Source: an uncultured Granulosicoccaceae bacterium (GTDB lineage Bacteria; Pseudomonadota; Gammaproteobacteria; Granulosicoccales; Granulosicoccaceae). From it: a stretch of DNA of 64,000 nucleotides. Shown here piece by piece: positions 1 through 7,146 of the stretch. Within the stretch, counting starts at the first letter, position 1; each line of letters opens with the position of its first letter. The DNA lies in the NCBI GenBank assembly GCA_938007995.1, contig CALLLW010000033.1, positions 1-64,000 on the forward strand, read 5' to 3'. A model generated the notes under the pieces. That model made no database searches. It had not been told where the DNA came from and saw nothing but the letters and a program-made list of their open reading frames with translations. The translations under genes were made by a program, and so were the position numbers.

Positions 1-265
1 AAAATCTAAAGGCTCTGTATGGGACGATATTGCTGCCGATCCTGCTGAGGCTGCTCAGCTGAAATTTAAGGCGGCTTTGTTTGATGCAATCAGGGCCTAC
101 ATTAAGAAGCACGAGCTTACACAGGAGGAAGCAGCCGAGCGTATGGGCGTTCAACGTTCTCGTATCGGTGATATCAGTCGTGGAAAAATCGATGGTTTCA
201 CTATCGACTATCTTATACTGATGGCGGAGCGTGTCGGTGTTAACCCCCTTAGAATCGCAGGATAA
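1..265 (+). CDS. XRE-family HTH regulator, HigA/antitoxin-like (5' end outside window)
   Basis: The reading frame is open from base 2 to the stop at 263-265, so the 5' end lies beyond the left edge; 87 codons are visible. The N-terminal part (SVWDDIAADPAEAAQLKFK) followed by a helix-turn-helix (LTQEEAAERMGVQRSRIGDI, then SRGKIDGFTIDYL) matches the short Cro/C1 regulators that act as HigA-type antitoxins or stand-alone repressors. A TTG at 77 could be a start, but the upstream residues are typical of the family, so the longer frame is preferred. A partner RelE/HigB toxin, if present, would lie left of the window and cannot be seen. Nothing downstream looks co-transcribed. Confidence 0.8.
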   Translation, partial: KSKGSVWDDIAADPAEAAQLKFKAALFDAIRAYIKKHELTQEEAAERMGVQRSRIGDISRGKIDGFTIDYLILMAERVGVNPLRIAG

Positions 266-350
266 TATTGATGAATGCGTTCAGCAAAGTGCCCTTTGCT
301 GACTGTCAGATTAAGTAGAGGAGCATCACGATATTTTACGAGAGTGGAAG

Positions 351-869
351 TTAAATTGAGTCAGCGCAGTAGGAAAATGCCCTACTAAGTGCTTGAGATG
401 ATCCGTTTAGAGAAAACTCAAAGACGGCTTGATGACTGTTTCGCCAAGGTATTTGGAACGTTACATTGTTACCGTTCCTTATCATTGAGAGTGAATCTTC
501 AAGTCCAGACTGGAGGCGCAACGCATTCAATCCTGCATCGTAAGTGAACGGTGCATCATAAGGTTTAGATGAGTCCCATCCAATTTTTCCTTCAACTGTA
601 TCCACACGTAGATCCGTTTCAAAAGCCGGGTATGTAGCCAGCATTCTAACGTACACCGATTTCTCGCCTTTATCGTTGCAGCTAGCAACTAACGCTGCAC
701 GAATTCTATCGTTTGGCCAGTTGAGAGATGGTAAGAGAATTGTCCAGCCAGAGAAGGCAAATCCTTCCTTCGCATTACTGGTTTTGCCAGCACCCAAATA
801 GCTATTCCACTCGGCGGACGCTGTATTGAAAGTACCCAAAAATAGAAACAATAGAAATATATTTTTCAT
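351..869 (-). CDS. Exported hypothetical protein, weakly TagO/VasI-like
   Basis: 172 residues beginning with a clear signal peptide (MKNIFLLFLFLGTFNTASA, cleavage predicted before EWNSYL), so the protein is probably periplasmic. The mature part has two widely spaced cysteines (in VASCNDKG and FSYCADS), which could form a disulfide, and a beta-rich pattern ending in a segment like FEFSLNGSSQAL. This arrangement recalls the TagO/VasI family of type VI secretion-associated periplasmic proteins, but the likeness is only at pattern level and no T6SS genes are in the window. The ATG start is supported by the signal peptide; no strong ribosome binding site is seen. Function unknown. Confidence 0.65.
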   Translation of the reverse strand: MKNIFLLFLFLGTFNTASAEWNSYLGAGKTSNAKEGFAFSGWTILLPSLNWPNDRIRAALVASCNDKGEKSVYVRMLATYPAFETDLRVDTVEGKIGWDSSKPYDAPFTYDAGLNALRLQSGLEDSLSMIRNGNNVTFQIPWRNSHQAVFEFSLNGSSQALSRAFSYCADSI

Positions 870-929
870 AGTGTCTACCGTATATATTGTTAATCCGAAG
901 TATTGATCAGCTTCATTCAGGGAGTGCTT

Positions 930-1028
930 TTATTTCGAATAGTAGCAATAGATAATTAGCACTATGGCAAGACAGATAAGGGCGATCTCGTGCCAAAAGA
1001 TCAATGGTTTTTGATTGATTGGATTCAT
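930..1028 (-). CDS. 32-residue single-pass membrane microprotein
   Basis: A short frame read on the minus strand from ATG at 1028 to TAA at 930. It encodes MNPINQKPLIFWHEIA, then a hydrophobic stretch (LICLAIVLIIYCYY) and a final SK: one transmembrane helix with a short basic tail. A very strong purine-rich ribosome site (AAAGGGGG) lies about 9 bases upstream, inside the end of the preceding small gene. The start codon overlaps that gene's TGA stop in an ATGA junction, the usual arrangement for translational coupling. No family is recognised. It is too short for most gene callers, but the TM segment, RBS and coupling together support it. Confidence 0.5.
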   Translation of the reverse strand: MNPINQKPLIFWHEIALICLAIVLIIYCYYSK

Positions 1029-1216
1029 TGACCCGCCCCCTTTTGTTTTCCTACAGAGTCGTCGTTGACCCCGTGTATCTGTTCATACCAATCAGACTTT
1101 GTGTCGCGAGTAGTACGATGGGATTCAATATTTGAAATACGTCTGCTTCTGTCGTTATACAGATGATTATTATGAAAGCCGAATAACTTGCGTATGTTAA
1201 CTGTAAAAGTATCCAT
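1025..1216 (-). CDS. 63-residue basic hypothetical protein, coupled to downstream membrane microprotein
   Basis: ATG at 1216 to TGA at 1025. The product is polar and rich in Arg, Asn, His and Asp (RSRRISNIESHRTTRDTKSD), with no signal peptide or membrane segment and no family I recognise. AAGG sits about 9 bases before the ATG. Alone this would be a doubtful call. Support comes from its stop codon, which overlaps the ATG of the 32-residue membrane protein (ATGA), with that gene's ribosome site inside its last codons. The pair is transcribed divergently from the SPOR-domain gene to the right. Confidence 0.45.
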   Translation of the reverse strand: MDTFTVNIRKLFGFHNNHLYNDRSRRISNIESHRTTRDTKSDWYEQIHGVNDDSVGKQKGAGQ

Positions 1217-1494
1217 AGAAATAAGCCTTGTGTCAGTATTTTATAGGTAGCGCATATAGTAATATCGTGCCATCATGTCATGACTATATAGAGTTTCAAT
1301 AGTCAGTAACAAAATTTAACTGGGCGAGTGGACATACATAGAAACAATTAAAAACTAAGTGCAGAAATCGTTTTATTTCCCCTGAGTAATCTGAAGTAAA
1401 CCTTTGTGAATACAACAATATAGTTGGTTCTATCTACCACATAAAATCCGCAAACGTGGTGTAATCGCTGCGTTTTATACAGAGATAAAGAGAG

Positions 1495-2196
1495 ATGCTG
1501 AAAACTTCGGTGCTTGTTTGTACTTTTGTAGCGGGTTGGTTTGCTTTTGAAGGGAGCTTTGGTAACCAGAATCAAGCGGGTATTCCAGAATTAAACTCAG
1601 AGCGCATTGCATTGCTCAGGGCGATTGCGGGTGTATCGAACGAAGGTCAATTTTCCTCGTCCTACCCTGTTGATAAAGACGTTCCGGAGTTGACGCCAGA
1701 GCGCCTTGCATTAATCCGGGAAATTGCAGGTGTATCGATAGAAAATCACAGATCTTCGATCAATGTACGTACACAAACAACATCAAACATTCACAGCCCC
1801 ATACCCCTGAAGGAGAGTGTGTCTGATCACCCGCAGTCGAACCCAAATTACAAAGATAGCTATTCTTTACAGATCGATTCGTCAGATGTGTCGAATGTGT
1901 TGCGTGATATGAACTGGGTCTTCAATCAAAATCCCGATCACTATACGATACAGCTAGCGCTGACGGTCAACAGACCTTTTCTATTAAAATTTGCTGAACA
2001 ACTTCCATCAGCATTTGACGTAACCGTACATCCCGAAGCTGTGAACAGCTCCGGCAATATTCAATACAGTCTTAGTACTGGCAGCTTCCCCACCAGGGAG
2101 CTCGCCCAGGAAGCGTTGGGGCATTTGTCATCCGACATTCGTCAATACGGGGCCTATGCCAGAAAATTTGAAGAAATGCATAAGTCTTCTATCTGA
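1495..2196 (+). CDS. SPOR-domain protein with duplicated 18-residue motif
   Basis: 233 residues. Residues 1-23 are hydrophobic (LVCTFVAGWFAFEG), a signal peptide or membrane anchor. Two near-identical copies of an 18-residue motif follow: PELNSERIALLRAIAGVS (31-48) and PELTPERLALIREIAGVS (64-81). A Ser/Asn-rich linker leads to a C-terminal domain from about W141 (WVFNQNPDHYTIQLAL ... YSLSTGSFPTRELAQEAL) with the SPOR pattern of DamX-like septal proteins: aromatic start, QL strand, and an F/S-rich strand before the second helix. SPOR domains bind denuded peptidoglycan glycan strands, so a periplasmic, septum-associated role is likely. The function of the duplicated motif is unknown. The ATG follows AAAGAGAGATG, a plausible ribosome site. 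Confidence 0.75.
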   Translation: MLKTSVLVCTFVAGWFAFEGSFGNQNQAGIPELNSERIALLRAIAGVSNEGQFSSSYPVDKDVPELTPERLALIREIAGVSIENHRSSINVRTQTTSNIHSPIPLKESVSDHPQSNPNYKDSYSLQIDSSDVSNVLRDMNWVFNQNPDHYTIQLALTVNRPFLLKFAEQLPSAFDVTVHPEAVNSSGNIQYSLSTGSFPTRELAQEALGHLSSDIRQYGAYARKFEEMHKSSI

Positions 2197-2325
2197 GGAG
2201 CTATATAACTCGGTATATGTTGACCAGTTCGGCCACTGTAGCGGCAGTGAAGTTGTAAATGCTGTCAATATTGTGCCTACAAAGTGGAACATCAAAGCCT
2301 CACTGTTACATAGCCCTGTCCATGT

Positions 2326-2526
2326 TTAACTGCCGATCCACTGCAGACCGTAACATTCACTTCTACGCGTGACCAATTTAACTTTACTGCCTTCGTAAAT
2401 ATCGCGATCGAGTGACCGTTCCCCATTCATGGTTAACAAAAACCCATGATTCTCGTTGTATATCTGGGACACCTTCAAGTAACTGGTTACTCCGTCAACA
2501 TGCAAAGTATCCCCACGTGCAGTTCG
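2326..2526 (-). other. Coding-like minus-strand stretch: tiny gene or decayed remnant
   Basis: In one minus-strand frame this stretch reads without interruption for 66 codons (for example GDTLHVDGVTSYLKVSQIYN and later IYEGSKVKLVTRRSECYGL) to a TAA at 2326-2328. The residue composition looks like a soluble beta-rich domain rather than random translation. A TTG at 2505 preceded by GTGGGG would give 59 residues. A neighbouring frame just upstream also looks protein-like (FDVNGTELHV), which suggests a one-base frameshift in a longer ancestral gene. No family is recognised. The rest of 2200-2740 shows nothing else I can support. Confidence 0.3.
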
Positions 2527-2752
2527 GTACCGTTTACATCAAAATGATTGATAATTCGGTATATGAACAGTCTTCTTACTTTCCCCAAAACTGAAACTAC
2601 GTTTTAAAAATTAACCGCACTAGCTGATACAGCGAAAGACAGCTTTTGGCTGACTACTGACAGTCGGAAACCCCGCGATCTGCTGGGAATAGTTACCATC
2701 TTTATTGTAAAGTTACCGACTTTATTTGTAAGTTTCCAACTTGATTATCACA

Positions 2753-3281
2753 CTACATCAGTGGCAGATTGATCGCCAGTTTCATTGCGGCTCCCTTGCC
2801 GGTTGGCCCCAGATGTTCAAGCCGGCGTGTAAGCTTTTGCAGCACCGGTTGCGCTTTGTTAAATGCCTCTGTAGAACCACCGGCAAGGCCCAGCAACCTG
2901 CCCTGCAATGCCGGTCCAACAGCACCTCCCACCGGACACTCAACAAACAGCCCGTGCTGTTTAACAACGGCAGAACTCGAGTTCGATGGCTCGCGTCGGG
3001 GCCATTGTGCACATTTCTATGATGAGCTTGCCATTGAGCTGCCGGCTGAGGACACCATCCCTGTTAAAGTATCACGCTTGAGTCGCTGCATCATCTGCAA
3101 GCACGCAAAGCGTTGTATCACAGGCACTAACCACCTCATGCGGTGTCGCAGCTACAGAAACTCCGCTCAACGCTTGCGCTTTGTCCGCAGTGCGATTCCA
3201 CACTAGCAGTGATGCTCCCTCAGAGACCAGTCATTGTGCGATCGCACTGCCCAGTTTGCCCGAACCGATAACGCCAATCAT
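2753..3281 (-). pseudogene. Broken NAD(P)-dependent oxidoreductase (3-hydroxyisobutyrate dehydrogenase family)
   Basis: Read on the minus strand from ATG at 3281 the translation starts MIGVIGSGKLGSAIAQ, a Rossmann GxGxxG fold. It is cut by an in-frame TGA at 3231-3233 and continues in frame with LVSEGASLLVWNRTADKA and ATPHEVVSACDTTLCVLADD. A second TGA falls at 3072-3074 and a TAA at 2961-2963. After a frameshift near 2950 the family pattern resumes as VGGAVGPALQGRLLGLAGG, STEAFNKAQPVLQKL and HLGPTGKGAAMKLAIN, stopping at 2753. That last segment matches the family region with the conserved Gly-Lys junction before the all-alpha C-terminal domain, which is missing. At least two stops, one frameshift and loss of the C-terminal half make this a clear pseudogene. 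Confidence 0.85.
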
Positions 3282-3381
3282 TTAGAAACCCCGTTGCATA
3301 ACGATGAATATTTTTTTCTTTGTTTCAGGAACCAACTGCAGCTACGCTGCAGTCACATAAAAATCGATAATCTTTGTCATC

Positions 3382-3753
3382 ATGACTAATCAAAAAAACC
3401 CATTTGGCGAGCCCATTGAATCCTGTTCCGAAGAGCCAATGACCGGCTTCTTTCGCGACGGCTGTTGCAATACCAATGATCAGGATCATGGCTCACATAC
3501 CGTCTGCGCAGTCGTGACTGATGAATTTTTGCAATTCTCAAAATCACGTGGCAACGATCTATCGACACCAAGACCGGAGTTCGGTTTCGCCGGTTTAAAT
3601 GCCGGTGATCGCTGGTGCCTGTGCGCCGCCAGATGGCTTGAAGCTGCAGATGCAGGCTGTGCGCCGCATGTGGTACTGCGTTCATGCAACGAGTCTGCCC
3701 TGGAAGTGGTAGACCTTGAACAACTGCGCATGCACGCTATTGATCTGAACTAG
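3382..3753 (+). CDS. DUF2237 family protein
   Basis: 123 residues, the full length for the family. The hallmark segments are all present: NPFGEPIESCSEEPMTGFFR, DGCCNTNDQDHGSHTVCAVV, TDEFLQFSKSRGNDLSTPRP and GLNAGDRWCLCAARWLEA. DUF2237 proteins are small cytosolic proteins found widely in proteobacteria, with many conserved Cys, Asp and Trp residues; their biochemical role is unknown. No signal peptide or membrane segment is visible. The gene stands alone and is followed 34 bases later by a good intrinsic terminator, so it is probably monocistronic. Confidence 0.9.
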   Translation: MTNQKNPFGEPIESCSEEPMTGFFRDGCCNTNDQDHGSHTVCAVVTDEFLQFSKSRGNDLSTPRPEFGFAGLNAGDRWCLCAARWLEAADAGCAPHVVLRSCNESALEVVDLEQLRMHAIDLN

Positions 3754-3786
3754 GAGATTCTGCGCGGCAGAACCTCTGCTACTGCG

Positions 3787-3811
3787 AACGCGCCCTGACG
3801 GTGCGTTTTTA
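3787..3811 (+). terminator. Intrinsic terminator after the DUF2237 gene
   Basis: An 8-bp stem (AACGCGCC pairing with GGTGCGTT, one G-T pair) with loop CTGAC is followed by a T run at 3806-3810. It lies just downstream of the DUF2237 stop codon on the same strand. The remaining sequence to 4079 holds only short frames I cannot support. Confidence 0.75.
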
Positions 3812-4079
3812 TCGGTCCTTTTCGTCCCGTGCAAATAGCTATGCCCCCCAAATGATCGTAAAAACGCCCTCGCCATGGCACGTTCTCGCTACGCAGACTT
3901 CTACCGCGCAGACTCCTGGCCGAGTGTTGGCTTCAGTGCATAGCTCACCGTACTCACTATTCACTGCGACTTTATTTGCACCACTGTGATGCAGAAAGCG
4001 CATTACTAAACACAGGATGTTGTCGTGTAGTATCTCGCGGTTACTCAGTATTCATTTTTAACCTACCAGGAAAATTATC

Positions 4080-4214
4080 GTGACAACAAAGAAATCATCT
4101 ACAGGAACTTCGCATCTAACCAGCAACACTGCACCTGGCCCGTTCAGCCTGCTGATGTTACTTTTGCCGTTTATCATCACCGGATTACTCTTCTGGATGG
4201 TCACAGGTCAGTAG
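4080..4214 (+). CDS. 44-residue single-pass membrane protein
   Basis: GTG at 4080 to TAG at 4212-4214. The first 20 residues are polar and rich in Ser, Thr and Lys (MTTKKSSTGTSHLTSN); they are followed by one strongly hydrophobic helix (FSLLMLLLPFIITGLLFWMV) and TGQ. AGGA sits 8 bases before the GTG, a well-spaced ribosome site. No family is recognised. It lies between the DUF2237 terminator and the repair operon, with a 13-bp tandem repeat downstream. The length is below most gene-calling cut-offs; the RBS and TM pattern are the support. Confidence 0.5.
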   Translation: MTTKKSSTGTSHLTSNTAPGPFSLLMLLLPFIITGLLFWMVTGQ

Positions 4215-4362
4215 ACCGGCAGCGGGTAGCACGCACCCGGTAACCTGACTACGCTTAAGGCTTCACCTGCCTGGACTTACCGCATGGCTCTCACCGTTCG
4301 CCACCAATCGTCCCACAGCACTGCGGCCGCCTTCGGGCGGGTATAGCCTCCAACCCGGGTAA

Positions 4363-4426
4363 ACAGACCGGGTACACAGACCGGGTACACAGGCAAGGTA
4401 ACAGGGCCAGGCAACAGGGCCGGGTA
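4363..4426. repeat. 13-bp-period degenerate tandem repeat (5 units) before the repair operon
   Basis: Five head-to-tail units at 4363, 4376, 4389, 4401 and 4414, with consensus near ACAGACCGGGTAC or ACAGGGCCGGGTA (one unit is 12 bp). It ends 54 bases before the exonuclease start, in the leader of the ligase-associated operon. The same period recurs at other intergenic sites in this window with different unit sequences. Confidence 0.8.
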
Positions 4427-4480
4427 ACAAAAAATTCACTGGTCTGCCGGTTACCATAACGGTTCCCGGTACGTGAACCA

Positions 4481-5554
4481 TTGCCAGTGTCCGAAAGTCA
4501 CACGACAAACGCTGAAAAGCCGTTACTCGCCGCTACCGGTCGAGGCCTTGAATGTCGTGCAGGCAACTTTGTTATTGACCCGTATCGTAAGACCCGGGTC
4601 TCTGTGATCACTCACGCGCACGCAGATCATGCCAAAGCAGTGGCAGACATCTACTACGCTGCCGAGAGCTCGGTGCCATTGCTAAAGAAGCGACTCGGTG
4701 AGAACCTCGATATTCGTGGTATTCCATTCGGCCAACCGTTCACTCTCGGTGACACGAACGTTACTTTTCACCCTGCGGGTCATGTGCTGGGCTCAGCGCA
4801 GGTACGAGTTGAGCATAATCAGGATGTCTGGGTTTTTACCGGTGACTTCAAACGTGACCCGGACCCCAGCTGTGAAGCATTCGAGCTGGTGCCGTGCAAC
4901 ACATTCATCACCGAGGCAACTTTTGCTCTGCCGGTTTATCGCTGGCAGCCGGGCGGTGAAGTCGCTGAAGAAATTTATCGATGGTGGCAATCAATGAAAG
5001 CCACTGGCAGAACCTGTGTTCTATTTTGTTACGCACTCGGCAAGGCCCAACGGGTACTTGCAGAGCTCACCCGCTTTACCGATGAAACAGTCTACCTGCA
5101 CGGCGCTGTCGCACCACTGACAGACATTTATCGTCAGGCAGGCATCAACATGCTGCCGACTGAAAAGATAGATCTTCGCAAAAAAGACAATGACTTTACC
5201 GGCAAGCTGATCATTGCTCCACCCGGCGCCAGTGGTTCCAGCTGGATGCGACGCTTCCCGAAAGCAGTCACCGGCTTCTGCTCCGGCTGGATGCGTATTC
5301 GTGGTAATCGCAGACGGCGCGGCTATGATCGCGGTTTTGTCTTGTCTGATCATGCTGACTGGCATGGTTTGCTAAAGACTATCGAACAAACAGGCGCCAG
5401 CCAGGTACTCACAACCCATGGACAAGCGAATGCGTTGATCAGGCTGCTGCAAGAACAAGGTATTAATGCAAAGGAACTGGTCACTCAGTACGGTGGCGAA
5501 GAAGATACCGACGACACACCCGCAACAGACAATAGCAACAACGGCGATGACTGA
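4481..5554 (+). CDS. Ligase-associated DNA exonuclease (metallo-beta-lactamase/beta-CASP fold)
   Basis: 357 residues. The metal-binding motif THAHADHAK (about residues 44-52) is followed by the second-shell segments PAGHVLGSAQ and TGDFKRDPDP and the late LSDHADWHGL motif. All are diagnostic of the metallo-beta-lactamase/beta-CASP nucleases grouped as ligase-associated exonucleases (TIGR04122). Family members degrade DNA ends next to an ATP-dependent ligase and are thought to act in DNA damage repair in the cytosol. The start is TTG at 4481, with GTG at 4487 as an alternative; neither has a strong ribosome site. The C-terminal tail is acidic and Asn-rich (DTDDTPATDNSNNGDD). The stop overlaps the ligase ATG by one base. 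Confidence 0.9.
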   Translation: MPVSESHTTNAEKPLLAATGRGLECRAGNFVIDPYRKTRVSVITHAHADHAKAVADIYYAAESSVPLLKKRLGENLDIRGIPFGQPFTLGDTNVTFHPAGHVLGSAQVRVEHNQDVWVFTGDFKRDPDPSCEAFELVPCNTFITEATFALPVYRWQPGGEVAEEIYRWWQSMKATGRTCVLFCYALGKAQRVLAELTRFTDETVYLHGAVAPLTDIYRQAGINMLPTEKIDLRKKDNDFTGKLIIAPPGASGSSWMRRFPKAVTGFCSGWMRIRGNRRRRGYDRGFVLSDHADWHGLLKTIEQTGASQVLTTHGQANALIRLLQEQGINAKELVTQYGGEEDTDDTPATDNSNNGDD

Positions 5555-7146
5555 TGAGAGCCTTCAGCCGCCTTTACCAAACTCTCGATCAAACCACCTC
5601 CACTAACGCCAAAGTACAGGCAATGGCCGAATACTTTGCCGTTGCTTCTGAATGCGATGCAGCGTGGGCTGTTTATTTCCTCTCTGGTCGCCGACTGAAA
5701 AAACTGATTGGTGCAAGCCTGATGCGTAAGTGGCTGGTAGAGATATCAGAGCTACCACAATGGCTGGTAGAAGATTGTTATGCCAACGTTGGTGATCTTG
5801 CAGAAACCATTGCGTTGCTTATATCTCCGCATAGTGAGGTAGATACAACAACGCTGTCTTTAACAGCACAGGTTGAAGCACTGCAGGCGCTGGCATTGTT
5901 ATCTGAAGATCAGCAACGCACGGCCATTACTCAGTGGTGGCAACAGAGCGGCTATGCGGCGTGTTTCATTATAAATAAACTACTAACAGGCGGTTTGCGG
6001 GTCGGTGTTTCACAACTGCTGGTGGCTCGTGCAATCGCACAACACACTAGCCTACCACGCGCCGTCATTCTGCACCGGATGATGGGTAACTGGACGCCGG
6101 ACACCGAGTTCTGGCAGACACTAACCAGTGAGGACGATGGCAAAGCAGTAATTTCGCGTCCCTACCCTTTCTGCCTTGCTTCACCATTAGAAGACTCACC
6201 GGAGTCTCTCGGCCCGGCTGATGAATGGTTTGCTGAATGGAAGTGGGATGGTATTCGTGCTCAGTTGATCCGCCGCAATGGTGAAACCTTTTTATGGTCT
6301 CGCGGAGAAGAACTGATCACCAGCCGTTTCCCTGAGATTGCAAACGCTGCTGAACACCTTGAAGACGGAACAGTGATGGATGGTGAAATTCTGCCATGGC
6401 GTGACAACCGGGTTCAGCCATTTTCAGAACTACAAAGAAGAATCGGTCGCAAGACAGTCGGTAAAAAATTGCTTGGCGAAGTGCCCTGCATTTTTCTCGC
6501 CTACGATTGTATGGAATACGGCAATACAGATATTCGCGAACAGTCTTTATCAGCTCGTCGCAAGCAACTTGAACAAGTTATCAAGAAATGTAATCACACA
6601 GCAGTAAAAATTTCAGAGCTGCTAAACACAGATAACTGGGAAACCCTGGCAACACTGCGAACTGAATCAAGGCAGCGACTGGTAGAGGGCTTGATGCTCA
6701 AACATCGCGATGCACCATTTCATACTGGCAGAAAGCGCGGACAGTACTGGAAGTGGAAAATTGAACCCTACACCGTCGATGCGGTGATGATCTACGCGCA
6801 AGCAGGTCACGGGCGACGATCCAATCTCTATACGGACTACACCTTCAGTGTCTGGAATGACGATACACTGGTACCGATCGCAAAAGCCTATTCCGGCCTT
6901 GATAACAAAGAGATCGCAGAGCTTGATAAATGGATCAGAAAAAACACCGTTGAACGCTTCGGACCGGTAAGATCAGTTGATCCGGTACAGGTTTTTGAAC
7001 TGGCTTTTGAAGGTATTAACCGCTCCAGCCGGCACAAGTCCGGTATTGCAGTGCGCTTTCCACGCATAGTTCGCTGGCGCCGCGACCTGAGCGCGAAGGA
7101 TGCAGACACTCTGGCTGACATCAAACAATTAATCGACACTGACTAA
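5554..7146 (+). CDS. ATP-dependent DNA ligase, ligase-associated cluster type
   Basis: 530 residues, the usual length for the bacterial ATP-dependent ligases that travel with Lhr helicase and PdeM (TIGR04120). An N-terminal helical DNA-binding domain precedes the nucleotidyltransferase domain. The adenylation motif EWKWDGIRAQ places the catalytic lysine near residue 230. Later nucleotidyltransferase motifs are visible (DGEILPWRD; EGLMLKHRDAP; KWKIEPYTVDAVMIYAQAGH), then an OB-fold domain. It seals nicks by adenylating the 5' phosphate using ATP and is distinct from the NAD-dependent LigA. The ATG at 5554 shares a base with the exonuclease TGA, and its TAA shares a base with the helicase ATG, so translation is coupled across the operon. 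Confidence 0.93.
   Translation: MRAFSRLYQTLDQTTSTNAKVQAMAEYFAVASECDAAWAVYFLSGRRLKKLIGASLMRKWLVEISELPQWLVEDCYANVGDLAETIALLISPHSEVDTTTLSLTAQVEALQALALLSEDQQRTAITQWWQQSGYAACFIINKLLTGGLRVGVSQLLVARAIAQHTSLPRAVILHRMMGNWTPDTEFWQTLTSEDDGKAVISRPYPFCLASPLEDSPESLGPADEWFAEWKWDGIRAQLIRRNGETFLWSRGEELITSRFPEIANAAEHLEDGTVMDGEILPWRDNRVQPFSELQRRIGRKTVGKKLLGEVPCIFLAYDCMEYGNTDIREQSLSARRKQLEQVIKKCNHTAVKISELLNTDNWETLATLRTESRQRLVEGLMLKHRDAPFHTGRKRGQYWKWKIEPYTVDAVMIYAQAGHGRRSNLYTDYTFSVWNDDTLVPIAKAYSGLDNKEIAELDKWIRKNTVERFGPVRSVDPVQVFELAFEGINRSSRHKSGIAVRFPRIVRWRRDLSAKDADTLADIKQLIDTD

Noticed and set aside
2769-3206. Plus-strand open frame of 145 codons
   Set aside because: It is the antisense of the oxidoreductase pseudogene; its Pro/Ser/Arg/Cys-rich translation has no family features.
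4263-4508. Minus-strand open frame of 81 codons
   Set aside because: It lies over the 13-bp repeat array, has no ribosome site and encodes repeated GTRSVYPG-like sequence.
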